A stretch of 64,000 nucleotides of DNA from Exiguobacterium sp. s122 (GCF_018618475.1 NZ_JACSMD010000005.1:18227-82226), one strand, 5' to 3'; counted from the first letter of the stretch, positions 1 to 8,301 are shown. Numbers and translations are program-made. The notes: generated from the sequence alone by a model not told the origin.

Positions 1-779
1 AACAAATCGCTGACGTCGTTGAAGGGGAGTCGATGGTGAATGACGGGACGAGCATTGTGCTGTTTACGATCTTCCTATCGATGTTCAACACCGGAGACGG
101 CTTTTCTTTCGGGACATTCGTTGGCGAATTTTTACTCGTTTCACTCGGGGGAGTAATCATCGGTTTCGGCTTAGGATGGACGTTAAGTAAAATCATTCAC
201 TTCACGCATCATAAAGAATATCAAGTGATGCTCAGTATTGTAACGGCCTACGGAGGATTTTATCTCGCTGATGCCATCGGTGTTTCAGGTGTACTTGCGA
301 CTGTCGTGACAGGAATCATGCTGTCTTATGAAATCGATAAGACGAGCGGAGAACACGGGATGAAGCAATCGTTGGATGGATTTTGGAACATTGTGACGCC
401 GACGATGCTATCGATTTTATTCTTACTCATCGGGATTCAAGCTGCAGGTTATTTGTTTTTCTCTCAGTGGTGGTTAGCCGTGGCCATTTTCGTACTTTCG
501 ATTCTCATGCGCTTCATCATGCTGTGCGCATCCGTCTATTCGGTTCCGATATGGAGACATCGCTTTCAGCCTGATCTCTTAACAATCTCGCTCATCACCT
601 GGGCGGGCATTAAAGGGTCGATGTCGGTGGCGCTTCTTCTTTGGCTCGAAGAAGATGTATCGAGTCAAGACGAGCTGCTCGTGTCGTTATCGTTTGCGGT
701 CATATTGATTTCGCTCATCTTACAAAGTATCGGTGTCTATCCGTTAACGAAGTATTTGGAGAAAAAGAAACAGCACTAA
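1..779 (+). CDS. Na+/H+ antiporter, CPA1 (NhaP/NhaK-like), C-terminal part
   Basis: The frame is open from the first bases of the window, so the true start lies upstream and only about 258 residues are seen. The first residues read VVEGESMVNDGTSIV, the strongly conserved membrane motif of CPA1 monovalent cation/proton antiporters that carries the ion-binding acidic residue region. Several hydrophobic helices follow, with the motif ITWAGIKGSMSVALLL typical of the family near residue 200. The protein ends in a short basic tail (KYLEKKKQH). The ATG at 33 lies inside the conserved motif and is not a real start. The role is exchange of cytoplasmic Na+ or K+ for protons at the plasma membrane. Family is confident; exact ion specificity is not. 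Confidence 0.9.
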   Translation, partial: QIADVVEGESMVNDGTSIVLFTIFLSMFNTGDGFSFGTFVGEFLLVSLGGVIIGFGLGWTLSKIIHFTHHKEYQVMLSIVTAYGGFYLADAIGVSGVLATVVTGIMLSYEIDKTSGEHGMKQSLDGFWNIVTPTMLSILFLLIGIQAAGYLFFSQWWLAVAIFVLSILMRFIMLCASVYSVPIWRHRFQPDLLTISLITWAGIKGSMSVALLLWLEEDVSSQDELLVSLSFAVILISLILQSIGVYPLTKYLEKKKQH

Positions 780-794
780 GAATGTTCATACATC

Positions 795-833
795 AAAAAG
801 TCATGGCTCAGTTTTTCTGAACCATGACTTTTT
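795..833. terminator. Bidirectional intrinsic terminator
   Basis: A hairpin with arms AAAAAGTCATGG and CCATGACTTTTT around a small loop lies between two convergent genes. T-runs are present on both strands, so it can end both the antiporter and the siderophore-binding lipoprotein transcripts. Confidence 0.85.
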
Positions 834-837
834 ATCT

Positions 838-1773
838 TTATTTGAGGATGTCAACGAGTTCGTCGAGTACTTCATTGGCAGACAAGACGCCACCTGACGT
901 GTTCCAAGTGTCGTCACTCACTTCTGTCACTTCGCCGGCCTTGACGGCATCAAGGTCTTTCCAAAGCTGGTTTGATTGCCACTCTTCGGTTGTCTTTGAG
1001 CCATCTGTTCCACCGTAGGTAAAGTAGACGATGTGGTCACCTTCCATCTCGGGGATTCGTTCCATTGTAATGGTTTCAGCAAACTCAGGACGGTCTTGGG
1101 AAGCAGGGCGCTTGATACCGACATCACCCAAGATGACCCCTGAGAAGCTGTCGTTGAAGTAGATGCGTGACTCGCCAGGAAGGAAGCGCACGACCGAGAG
1201 TTCTTTATTTACAGCGTCGCCGAGTTCAGCTTTCGTGTCTTCAACGTGTTGTGCGTAGTCAGCTAAAATGTCATTCCCTTTGTCTTCAAGGTTTAAGGCG
1301 TTCGCATAAAGCGCGAAGTTTTCCTGCCAGTCGCCTTTTAGCGTCTCCGACATGACAGTAGGCGCGATGGCATTTAACTTATCATAGATGTTCTCTTGAC
1401 GAAGTTTCGTCCCGATAATGAGATCCGGGTCAAGTTTTGCGATTGCCTCGAGGTTGACCTCACTTTCCGTCCCAACCTCCGTCACATCTGTCATCTCTGA
1501 TTCGATATGCGGGTACCAAGGGTCACCGTTCCATGATTTGACGGCACCGACGGGTTTCAAATCGAGGGCGATGAGCGCTTCGGTTCCTTCGTTCGTCAAG
1601 ACGACGACACGTTTTGGTTCGACCGGTACTTCAGCCGTGCCCATGGCATGCTCGACCGTGCGCGTCTCCTTTTCTTCTGACTCGTTCGCGTTGCTCGTCT
1701 CTTCGGTCCCGCCGCAAGCAGCGAGGACGACGATCATGCAGAGCGTAAGTAGTGCTACAACAAATTTCTTCAT
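838..1773 (-). CDS. Iron-siderophore ABC transporter substrate-binding lipoprotein
   Basis: 311 residues. The N-terminus is a lipoprotein signal peptide ending in the lipobox LAAC (Cys20), so the protein should be anchored on the outer face of the membrane. The rest fits the FecB/FepB periplasmic-binding fold: AEVPVEPKRVVVL at the start of lobe 1, the segment NLEAIAKLDPDLIIGTK, and the C-terminal stretch WKDLDAVKAGEV. It is divergent from two FecCD-type permeases and a FecE-type ATPase, which together make a complete importer. A Fur-type box sits between its -35 and -10, so iron repression is expected. It resembles B. subtilis YfiY-type hydroxamate or citrate siderophore receptors; the ligand is not determined. 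Confidence 0.93.
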   Translation of the reverse strand: MKKFVVALLTLCMIVVLAACGGTEETSNANESEEKETRTVEHAMGTAEVPVEPKRVVVLTNEGTEALIALDLKPVGAVKSWNGDPWYPHIESEMTDVTEVGTESEVNLEAIAKLDPDLIIGTKLRQENIYDKLNAIAPTVMSETLKGDWQENFALYANALNLEDKGNDILADYAQHVEDTKAELGDAVNKELSVVRFLPGESRIYFNDSFSGVILGDVGIKRPASQDRPEFAETITMERIPEMEGDHIVYFTYGGTDGSKTTEEWQSNQLWKDLDAVKAGEVTEVSDDTWNTSGGVLSANEVLDELVDILK

Positions 1774-1813
1774 ATGTATAATGTCTCCTCTGTCTAGTAA
1801 GATTTCCTCTCCG

Positions 1814-1843
1814 ACTATAAGTGATAATGATTCTCAATGTCAA
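1814..1843 (-). promoter_or_regulatory. SigA-type promoter of the siderophore-binding lipoprotein gene
   Basis: On the minus strand a perfect -35 TTGACA (1838-1843) and a -10 TATAGT (1814-1819) are separated by 18 bases. The Fur-like box lies in the spacer. A ribosome binding site AGGAG precedes the ATG at 1773. Confidence 0.75.
1822..1836. promoter_or_regulatory. Fur box
   Basis: TGATAATGATTCTCA matches the 7-1-7 Fur consensus TGATAATNATTATCA at every defined position but one. It lies between divergent siderophore-uptake genes and inside the promoter spacer of the minus-strand gene. Fe-loaded Fur binding here would block both directions. Confidence 0.85.
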
Positions 1844-1901
1844 CCCCTTTTTCTGACAACGAGATTTTGTTATGGTAGTAAAGGAAAGAAGTGAGAAAAT
1901 T

Positions 1902-2879
1902 ATGAGACCATGGATCAAACTATTTATCTTGATCGTGCTATTACCTATCTTGGGTTACATCAGCTTACGTGTGGGCGTCATTTCAGTCAGTCATCAGGAT
2001 GTCGTCGCACTCGGGAGTGACACATCCTCACAAGCTCGAATTGCGCTCGAGGATAACCGCATTCCGCGTACCATCGTGGCGCTGCTCGTAGGGAGTGTCC
2101 TTGGACTCGCCGGACTGATTTTCCAGCTCGTGACGCGAAATCCGCTCGCGTCACCCGACATCTTAGCTGTCAACGCCGGTGCGAGTCTTGCTATCGTCCT
2201 CGTGACACTGTTGGGCTTCAGTAGCATCGCCTCATTCACGGCGGCCGCGTTAATCGGAGCCTTCCTTGCCGGCGTCATCGTTTATCTCCTCAGCGCGAAC
2301 GGTGGCAACGTCATGTATATGACACTCGCTGGCGCATCGCTCGCGGCACTATTTAGTTCGTTCACGCAATCGATTATCGCCTACGAGGAAGGAGCGCTCG
2401 ATGAGGTATTGTTCTGGTTGACCGGTTCCGTGGCAGGTCGTTCACTTGAACTCGTCATGACGTTGTTGCCGTGGATGATTGTGGCGAGCCTGAGTGTGTT
2501 ACTCATCAGTAAAGAGCTCGAGACGCTATCGCTCGGTGATCAGGTCGCCCGGTCGCTCGGTCAAAACGTTGGCGTCATCAAGTTCGTCGCTGTCACGCTC
2601 GCCGTCGTTTTATCGGCGTTTGGAGTCGCGCTCGCAGGGCCAATCGCGTTTGTCGGTTTACTTGCGCCGCACCTCGCGCGCTATTTATTCGGTACGGCGT
2701 TCTTCGCACGACTGGCCGGGAGTGCCATCATCGGTAGTGTGTTGTTACTTAGTGCAGATATTCTCGGGCGCGTCATTTTATTCCCGCGTGAAGTGACGGT
2801 CGGCGTCGTCCTTGCCGTCATCGGAGGCGCATTCTTCATCTATCTCGTCAGCGCTAGACAAGGAGTCTTTAAGTCATGA
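1902..2879 (+). CDS. FecCD-family iron-siderophore ABC permease
   Basis: 325 residues from the ATG at 1902, which has AAGAAGTGAG upstream; an in-frame ATG at 1872 has no ribosome binding site and was not chosen. About nine or ten hydrophobic helices are visible. Family signatures include DNRIPRTIVALLVGSVLGLAG in the first third and GPIAFVGLLAPHLARYLFG, the cytoplasmic loop that contacts the ATPase. It overlaps the next permease by 4 bases (ATGA) and is divergent from the binding lipoprotein. It forms half of the membrane channel for ferric-siderophore import. Confidence 0.93.
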   Translation: MRPWIKLFILIVLLPILGYISLRVGVISVSHQDVVALGSDTSSQARIALEDNRIPRTIVALLVGSVLGLAGLIFQLVTRNPLASPDILAVNAGASLAIVLVTLLGFSSIASFTAAALIGAFLAGVIVYLLSANGGNVMYMTLAGASLAALFSSFTQSIIAYEEGALDEVLFWLTGSVAGRSLELVMTLLPWMIVASLSVLLISKELETLSLGDQVARSLGQNVGVIKFVAVTLAVVLSAFGVALAGPIAFVGLLAPHLARYLFGTAFFARLAGSAIIGSVLLLSADILGRVILFPREVTVGVVLAVIGGAFFIYLVSARQGVFKS

Positions 2880-3922
2880 AATCATATAGTTTTCGAAAAG
2901 GTCCGTTCTCGTTCACGCTCCGGAAGCGGGAAATCGTGCTCGCGGTCGCACTTCTTGCCGGCTTATTGGTCGCGTTCTATTTAGGGGTCGCCATCGGGGA
3001 CACGACCTTGACCCCATGGTCGCTCTTGGCGGTCTTCTTTGGTTCTGGTGACGCGTTCGCCGAATTGGTCGTATTCGAGTTTCGGATGCCGCGTGTCCTT
3101 ATGGCCATCACGGCCGGTGCATGTCTCGCGGTCAGTGGTCACTTGTTACAGCTCACGATAAAAAACGAGCTCGCGTCACCAGAGATTTTCGGTATCGTCG
3201 GCGGGGTCGGGGTGGCAACGGCAACGTTCTTCACCGTGTTCACTGATGAGCGAACGAACCAACTGTCCGTCCCGCTCGCCTATATCCCGTTCGCCTCGTT
3301 CGCAGGTGCCTTGACGATTGGCGCTTTTCTTTTTTATTTATTGAAGCGGGGGGTCCCACCTATCCGGCTCGCGCTCATCGGAATCGGCATTAGTATCTTC
3401 TCGCAAGGCATCGTTCAGTTCATGATGCTCGCCTCGAACGTGTATCGGAAGAACGATATCCAGCAATGGCTCACCGGTACTGTCTATGCGGCGACGTGGA
3501 ATCAACTGAAAATCATGGTTCCTCTTGCTGTCTTGTTTTTACTGGCCGCTTTCTTAATTGAACGACATGTCCGACCGCTCCACATTAGCGAGGCAGTCGC
3601 GACGAGTATCGGCGTGCCGGTTCGGGGCACACAGCGTGGCACGTTAGTGTTATCGTGTCTCCTTGCCGGAGTTGGGGTCGCTTTCGTCGGGGCCATCGGC
3701 TTCGTCGGTCTGATGGCTCCGCACATCGCCCGTCAAGGTTTGAAGTTGCCTTACATTTGGGCGACGCTTCTCGTTGGTGCCATCATCGTCGTCTTGGCCG
3801 ATGTGATCGCCCGGACCCTCTTCTATCCGTATGAGCTTCGGACCGGGGTCATGACGGCCGTCATTGGCGCGCCGTACTTCTTTTATTTACTTCGCCGTAT
3901 GATGAAAGGAAGCATGAGATGA
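2876..3922 (+). CDS. FecCD-family iron-siderophore ABC permease (second subunit)
   Basis: 348 residues, a second polytopic FecCD protein. Motifs VFEFRMPRVLMAITAGACLAVSG and GAIGFVGLMAPHIARQGL match the family, the latter being the ATPase-coupling loop. The N-terminus has a short basic cytoplasmic segment before helix 1. It overlaps the upstream permease and the downstream ATPase by 4 bases each, indicating translational coupling. The two permeases probably form a heterodimer. Confidence 0.93.
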   Translation: MKSYSFRKGPFSFTLRKREIVLAVALLAGLLVAFYLGVAIGDTTLTPWSLLAVFFGSGDAFAELVVFEFRMPRVLMAITAGACLAVSGHLLQLTIKNELASPEIFGIVGGVGVATATFFTVFTDERTNQLSVPLAYIPFASFAGALTIGAFLFYLLKRGVPPIRLALIGIGISIFSQGIVQFMMLASNVYRKNDIQQWLTGTVYAATWNQLKIMVPLAVLFLLAAFLIERHVRPLHISEAVATSIGVPVRGTQRGTLVLSCLLAGVGVAFVGAIGFVGLMAPHIARQGLKLPYIWATLLVGAIIVVLADVIARTLFYPYELRTGVMTAVIGAPYFFYLLRRMMKGSMR

Positions 3923-4731
3923 ATACATTTGATTTACAGCAAGTTGCCATCGGCTATGAACAGAAGACGGTGCTCGACGGGTTGACGTTCTCGATTCCAC
4001 ACGGAAAAATTACGGTATTGCTCGGTGCGAACGGGTGTGGCAAGTCGACGCTCCTCTCGACGCTCGCACGACAACGAGATGCCTTAGGCGGGACGATTTC
4101 ATTCCGTGACAAGCCGCTCTATACGTATCGGGCGAAAGAAGCGGCTCGACTCATGGCGTTTATGCCGCAAGTGAACGTCGCGCCTGACGGACTGACTGTC
4201 GAACAGCTCGTCCGATTCGGTCGCTATCCGTATCAGACGTTCTTCAAACGTTACTCAGAAGACGACGAACGTGCCGTCGAGCGGGCGCTCGCCTTCACAG
4301 ATACGGTCGCGCTTCGGGACACGCTCGTGAGCAATTTATCGGGTGGACAGAAGCAACGTGTCTGGATCGCACTCGCCTTGGCGCAAGAATCAGAGACAAT
4401 TTTACTCGACGAGCCGACGACGTACCTCGATATGTCGCATCAAATTGAGATTCTCGACTTAATGTATCGTCTGAACCGGTTAGAGGGCAAGACGATCGTC
4501 ATGGTGCTCCACGACTTGCATCTCGCCTGTCGTTACGCCGACCATGTCATCGCACTCGCCGACGGGAACGTCTATCGGGAAGGGAGCCCGAACGATGTCG
4601 TCGACGAGGCGTTCATGCAGGACGTCTTCGGATTGAAAGTCGTCGTGACAGAAGATCCGCTCTATGGAACACCACTCTGCATTCCGTATTCGCATTATGA
4701 GCTGAATGAGAAACGACCACCCACGACCTAG
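3919..4731 (+). CDS. Iron-siderophore ABC transporter ATP-binding protein (FecE/FhuC-like)
   Basis: 270 residues. Walker A GANGCGKST at about 36-44, Q-loop in AFMPQVN, signature LSGGQKQR, Walker B ILLDEPTTYLD and a switch histidine in VLHDLHLA are all present, so the ATPase should be active. It is the last gene of the permease-permease-ATPase operon and is followed at once by a terminator that overlaps its stop codon. It energises uptake of ferric siderophore delivered by the lipoprotein encoded divergently. Confidence 0.94.
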   Translation: MNTFDLQQVAIGYEQKTVLDGLTFSIPHGKITVLLGANGCGKSTLLSTLARQRDALGGTISFRDKPLYTYRAKEAARLMAFMPQVNVAPDGLTVEQLVRFGRYPYQTFFKRYSEDDERAVERALAFTDTVALRDTLVSNLSGGQKQRVWIALALAQESETILLDEPTTYLDMSHQIEILDLMYRLNRLEGKTIVMVLHDLHLACRYADHVIALADGNVYREGSPNDVVDEAFMQDVFGLKVVVTEDPLYGTPLCIPYSHYELNEKRPPTT

Positions 4732-4752
4732 TCCTTAGACTAGGTTTTTTTT
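4727..4752 (+). terminator. Intrinsic terminator of siderophore operon
   Basis: Arms ACCTAGTC and GACTAGGT with a CTTA loop, followed by an uninterrupted T-run. The TAG stop of the ATPase gene is inside the left arm. Confidence 0.9.
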
Positions 4753-4818
4753 CGCTTGAAGCTGGGGATGAAATAAGAGACAACCGTTGTACCGTGTCAC
4801 GCAAAAGGAGGGGCCGAC

Positions 4819-5292
4819 ATGGCCAAAAAGGAAAAACAACCGTACCATATTGTCACGTTCACGTTTCCTGAAGAATCCCTTTCGTATCAAGCGTTTAGCA
4901 AATTGAAGAAGTATCACGCCGAAGGACTCGTCGGGTTTGAACAGCTCGTTGTCATCAAACGTGAAGACAACGGAGCGTTCTCGTTCGAAGACGCTGTCCA
5001 ACTGACCCCGACGAACAAGTCGACGAAAGGTGCTTAAATCGGGATGGCTGTCGGAATTCTCGGCGGACCGTTCGGCATTTTATTTGGGACACTCACTGGT
5101 GGACTAATTGGGGGAACGAAAGATTTGAAACATGTGCAAAGCATTCAAGAGACGTTCAAGCGGACTGTCGGCAACATTGAACCTGGTCAAACTGGAGTGA
5201 TGGGGATTGGGGAAGAGTTCGATCACTCGGTGCTTGATGGGCTCGCCGCTGAACTCGGCGGGACGGTGACACGGACTGACGAAGAACTGTAA
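4819..5292 (+). pseudogene. DUF1269-like membrane protein gene interrupted by one in-frame TAA
   Basis: Two frames in the same phase, 4819-5037 (72 codons) and 5044-5292 (82 codons), are separated only by a TAA at 5035-5037. Read through the stop they give one protein of about 157 residues. It has a soluble N-terminal half (FSFEDAVQLTPTNKSTKGA), a glycine-rich membrane hairpin (MAVGILGGPFGILFGTLTGG) and a C-terminal soluble part. That order is the layout of DUF1269-type proteins, where the sequence before the hairpin is normally continuous. A single change TTA to TAA would explain it. The 5' half has its own ribosome binding site AAAGGAGG. The family call is tentative; the split is directly visible. 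The second half could also be translated on its own from the ATG at 5044. Confidence 0.65.
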
Positions 5293-5305
5293 AGGGGAGT
5301 TGTGT

Positions 5306-5890
5306 ATGAAAATAGGAATATTAGGGGCTGGGAAGGTCGGGCGGACGCTTGGACGCAAGTTCGAGGATGTCGGCTATGAAGTGTTGTATGGCACACGTTC
5401 GGAACGTGACGGGACGATGTCGCTCCAAGATGTGGCATCGAATGCGCAAATCTTATTGTTAACGACACCGTTTGCGGCTGCCGTCGAGTTGATTCAATCG
5501 CTCCAAGACTTGGATGATAAGATTGTCATCGATGTAACGAATCCAATCGCTAAAGAATTCAATGCGGTCGAGCGACCAGAAGGGAAGTCAGGAGCAGAGC
5601 ATCTTCAAGAGCTCGCCCCACACGTGCGGATCGTCAAGGCGTTTAATCAGACGGGCGTGGAGAACCTTGAGAACCCGAACATGTCGATGATGTTTATCGC
5701 CGGTGACGAACAAGAGTCGGTTCGAGCCGTTCAAGATCTCGCGGCGAAAATTGGATTTGACGCCCATACGTTGCATCATTTGAAATTAGCCCGTGAACTC
5801 GAATCGCTCGCTTGGTTATGGATTCATTACGCGACAAAAGAGCGGAAGCATCGGAATTTTGCGTTTTACTTGAAAGAGAATAGTTTTTAA
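5306..5890 (+). CDS. NADPH-dependent F420 reductase-like oxidoreductase
   Basis: 194 residues from the ATG at 5306, placed 7 bases after AGGGGAG; a TTG two codons earlier was rejected. The N-terminus MKIGILGAGKVGRTLGRKF is a Rossmann dinucleotide-binding fold (GxGxxG), followed by YGTRSERDG, suited to NADP phosphate binding, and by VIDVTNPIAKEF. The sequence APHVRIVKAFNQTGVENL is typical of the F420-dependent NADP reductase/NAD(P)-binding family also found in organisms that lack F420. The substrate is unknown. It stands alone, closed by a strong terminator. Confidence 0.85.
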   Translation: MKIGILGAGKVGRTLGRKFEDVGYEVLYGTRSERDGTMSLQDVASNAQILLLTTPFAAAVELIQSLQDLDDKIVIDVTNPIAKEFNAVERPEGKSGAEHLQELAPHVRIVKAFNQTGVENLENPNMSMMFIAGDEQESVRAVQDLAAKIGFDAHTLHHLKLARELESLAWLWIHYATKERKHRNFAFYLKENSF

Positions 5891-5898
5891 CGCAAATA

Positions 5899-5936
5899 GG
5901 CCACCGGAGCGGAATCGCTCGCGGTGGCCCTTTTTT
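5899..5936 (+). terminator. Intrinsic terminator
   Basis: GC-rich stem GGCCACCG..AGCG / CGCT..CGGTGGCC followed by CTTTTTT, just after the reductase gene. Confidence 0.92.
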
Positions 5937-6025
5937 GAGCTTCAATGAGACCATGCATAAGATAGGGAGAGGACGAGGATTAGAATCGACAAAATCCCTG
6001 AAAATTCGCGTATCCGTGTCATTAT

Positions 6026-6361
6026 TTAAAAGCCCGTATAGCGGTCGTTTCGCGTTTGCAACAGTTCAATCGTCTCCCGTTCGATGCGGTCGACCTCAGT
6101 CCGCTGCCAACCGGGCATGAGGAACGCATCGACGAGTGCCCAGATGCCTGAGATGAACGCGCCGAATCCAAGCGTTAAGACGACGATAAGGAGCATGGCG
6201 ACACCTGATCCGATTTTTCCAAAATAGAAACGATGTGCACCGAACGCCCCGAGGAAGAACCAAAGTAGATAAGCGACAACGAGGTTGCGCTTTCGTTTCT
6301 CGACCTCGCTGTTGACGAGTTGCATCTCTTGGGTGGTCAAATCCATCCGAGAATAATTCAA
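6026..6361 (-). CDS. TM2-domain membrane protein
   Basis: About 111 residues. The TM2 domain is clear: AYLLWFFLGAFGAHRFYFGKIGSGVAML, then a second helix and WALVDAFLMPGW. It has two membrane helices linked by a short turn. For the start I prefer the TTG at 6359-6361, which has AGAAGGGA 7 bases upstream; an ATG at 6412 gives 128 residues but has no ribosome binding site, and the ATG at 6346 also lacks one. Function of TM2 proteins in Bacilli is not established. Divergent from a small membrane-protein gene across a 24-bp palindrome. Confidence 0.82.
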   Translation of the reverse strand: MNYSRMDLTTQEMQLVNSEVEKRKRNLVVAYLLWFFLGAFGAHRFYFGKIGSGVAMLLIVVLTLGFGAFISGIWALVDAFLMPGWQRTEVDRIERETIELLQTRNDRYTGF

Positions 6362-6436
6362 GGTGAGTCCCTTCTTTCGCGTGAAGTTTGATAAAATGAG
6401 TTCGTGATTCATTATAAATTGAAACGGTATTGATTT

Positions 6437-6460
6437 CCATGATTTTCTAGAAAATCATGG
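6437..6460. promoter_or_regulatory. 24-bp perfect palindrome between divergent genes
   Basis: CCATGATTTT-CTAG-AAAATCATGG is a perfect dyad. It lies between the TM2 gene (minus) and the small gene at 6480 (plus), 20 bases before the latter's start. It has no T-run, so an operator or an mRNA 5' stem is more likely than a terminator. No regulator gene adjoins it. Confidence 0.5.
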
Positions 6461-6479
6461 GTCAGAGAAGGAGACAGCT

Positions 6480-6638
6480 ATGGGGTTTGCCATTTTGACG
6501 TTCGTCGTCGCGTTCATCCACGTCATCGCGGGAGCGGTCGTCTTACATAAGTACCCGCAATATAAAACGATTGCCATCAGTGTCATCGTGCTCGGTTTCA
6601 TGTATGGACTGTTGACGGTCGGTTTCATCGTGTTATAA
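6480..6638 (+). CDS. Small membrane protein, 52 residues
   Basis: ATG at 6480 is preceded by AAGGAG at ideal distance. The product begins MGFAILTFVVAFIHVIAGAV and has two hydrophobic helices split by the polar turn HKYPQYK; it ends GLLTVGFIVL. No family recognised. The strong ribosome binding site, codon use like the neighbours and the palindrome upstream support a real gene. Confidence 0.7.
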   Translation: MGFAILTFVVAFIHVIAGAVVLHKYPQYKTIAISVIVLGFMYGLLTVGFIVL

Positions 6639-6644
6639 AAAGCA

Positions 6645-6743
6645 TTAGCCCCTTCATTGTGTAGGGCGCTCGTACTTTTAGAGCGTCAAGGCCGAGCTGA
6701 ATGAACAGAAAGACCGATATAGCGGAGGCTAAATCGGTCTTTT
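6645..6743 (+). ncRNA. Candidate structured RNA with terminator-like end
   Basis: Nested complementary segments are visible: TTAGCC (6645-6650) with GGCTAA (6727-6732); TTCATT (6653-6658) with AATGAA (6700-6705); GGCGCTC (6665-6671) with GAGCGTC (6681-6687). A terminator hairpin AAAGACCGAT (6709-6718) with ATCGGTCTTTT (6733-6743) closes it. GGCTAA sits in the terminator loop, so the outer stem and the terminator would compete or form a pseudoknot. It may be a riboswitch-type leader or a small RNA, or only the 3' UTR of the small gene upstream. It matches no class I recognise. Confidence 0.4.
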
Positions 6744-6824
6744 CGTACGGTTTATGTCAGTTGAAAACGTGAATAGGACAAAGAGTGTCGCTATAGTCTG
6801 CATTGGAACGGAAGGAGTTTTAAG

Positions 6825-7799
6825 ATGTGTACAGCAATCACGTATACTCCACATGCCCACTACTTTGGCAGAAACTTAGACCTGAACGTATCTTATCACG
6901 AACAAGTAACAATCACGCCCCGACACTATCCGTTCAACTTTAGACGAATGGGTGAAAACACGGAACATTACGCAATGATTGGAATGGCGACCGTCGTAAA
7001 AGGCTACCCGCTCTATTATGAAGCGACGAATGAGAGAGGACTGAGCATGGCGGGTCTGAACTTCCCAGGGAATGCCGTATTCAAGCCTGAAGTCGATGGG
7101 CGCGACAACGTCTCGCCGTTCGAGTTCATTCCATGGATTCTTGGGCAGTGCGCGACCGTCGAGGAAGCGAAAAAACGCCTTACGACAATCCAGTTGGTCA
7201 ACCTCAACTTCAGCGATGCACTTCCCCTTCAGCCACTACATTGGATGATTGCCGATCGGGACAAATCAATTGTCGTTGAGCCGATGGGGGACGGGCTACG
7301 CGTGCACGACAATCCAGTCGGCGTCTTGACAAACAATCCGTCGTTCGAGTATCAGCTGTTCAATCTGAACGATTATCGGCATGTCTCGACAAAACTACCG
7401 GCCAATACGTTCGCACCCCCATTGAATCTCGATGCCTATTGTCTAGGATTAGGTGGAAATGGCTTACCGGGTGACCTCTCATCGACGTCACGCTTCGTCC
7501 GGGCGACGTTCGCCACATTCAACTCGGTCTGTGAACCGACCGAATCGTCCGCAGTCGGACAGTTTTTCAAGCTGTTGGATACGGTGCTCCAAGTGCGTGG
7601 ATTGAACGAGGCGGGGGATGGGACATACGAGTATACCATCTATTCTTCGTGCTGCAATGTCGACAACGGGATGTATTATTACCGGACGTATAACAATAAC
7701 CAAATCACGGCCGTATCACTGTTCAAGGAACAGTTAGATAGCGAGCAATTGATTACGTATCGCCTACGAAACGGGCAACAGATTCATTTTGAGAATTAA
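6825..7799 (+). CDS. Choloylglycine hydrolase-family amidase (penicillin V acylase/bile salt hydrolase type)
   Basis: 324 residues. MCTAITY places Cys2 as the N-terminal nucleophile exposed after Met removal. Other family positions are visible: Arg16 and Asp19 in FGRNLDL, NERGLSMAGLNFPGNA, the Asn pair in VLTNNP, and Arg in TSRFVRA. Length is normal for the family. These Ntn-hydrolases cleave linear amides such as conjugated bile salts, penicillin V or N-acyl homoserine lactones; the substrate cannot be told from sequence. No signal peptide, so it acts in the cytoplasm. Ribosome binding site GGAAGGAG. It follows the candidate structured RNA by about 80 bases. Confidence 0.92.
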   Translation: MCTAITYTPHAHYFGRNLDLNVSYHEQVTITPRHYPFNFRRMGENTEHYAMIGMATVVKGYPLYYEATNERGLSMAGLNFPGNAVFKPEVDGRDNVSPFEFIPWILGQCATVEEAKKRLTTIQLVNLNFSDALPLQPLHWMIADRDKSIVVEPMGDGLRVHDNPVGVLTNNPSFEYQLFNLNDYRHVSTKLPANTFAPPLNLDAYCLGLGGNGLPGDLSSTSRFVRATFATFNSVCEPTESSAVGQFFKLLDTVLQVRGLNEAGDGTYEYTIYSSCCNVDNGMYYYRTYNNNQITAVSLFKEQLDSEQLITYRLRNGQQIHFEN

Positions 7800-7935
7800 G
7801 ATACCGCCTTCTTCATCGTCACTCTCTTTTTTGATAGCTTATCTTTTACCCATAATATGCAGCGAGTTCGGTTTTCAAAGCGAATGAAACTTGTCGACGA
7901 CTTCTTCGTATAGAGATTGAGAGGAGGTCGAGCAA

Positions 7936-8301
7936 ATGAACGGACGGAAGCTTGTATTTATCATTGGAATCGGGTTAGTGACGGCGGGCACTGTTTTCGG
8001 TGTGTCCTCGTATCTGTTGTTTCTCATCGCGAGTGTGCTGTTTTATCGGCGGCAACGTTTAAAAACAGGAGAATATACGACCTCGGTCAAGAATCGTCTA
8101 CTTTGGCGTTCGAGTGAGAAGACGTGGCTCGTCGCCCTCCTCGTATTCGTGGTAATGTATTTGATCGGCTTTGGGGCGACGCAGGTGACGATATCGACTC
8201 AGGACCTCGCCTTGACCGCCCTGACCTATTTGTTTGCGACAAAAGGGCTGTTTTTGATGAATGAGATCCATGCGTACGAGCGGGAGGCGAAAGATGAATA
8301 A
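7936..8301 (+). CDS. Small integral membrane protein, 121 residues
   Basis: Strong ribosome binding site GAGGAGG before ATG. Four hydrophobic stretches are visible: an N-terminal pair (LVFIIGIGLVTAGTVFGV and the next), then WLVALLVFVVMYLIGFGA and a weaker C-terminal one, ending in a charged tail YEREAKDE. It overlaps the next gene by 8 bases, so the pair is co-translated. No family recognised. Confidence 0.75.
   Translation: MNGRKLVFIIGIGLVTAGTVFGVSSYLLFLIASVLFYRRQRLKTGEYTTSVKNRLLWRSSEKTWLVALLVFVVMYLIGFGATQVTISTQDLALTALTYLFATKGLFLMNEIHAYEREAKDE

Noticed and set aside
1872..1901. Upstream ATG for the first FecCD permease
   Set aside because: No ribosome binding site before it; the ATG at 1902 has one and gives the usual N-terminus.
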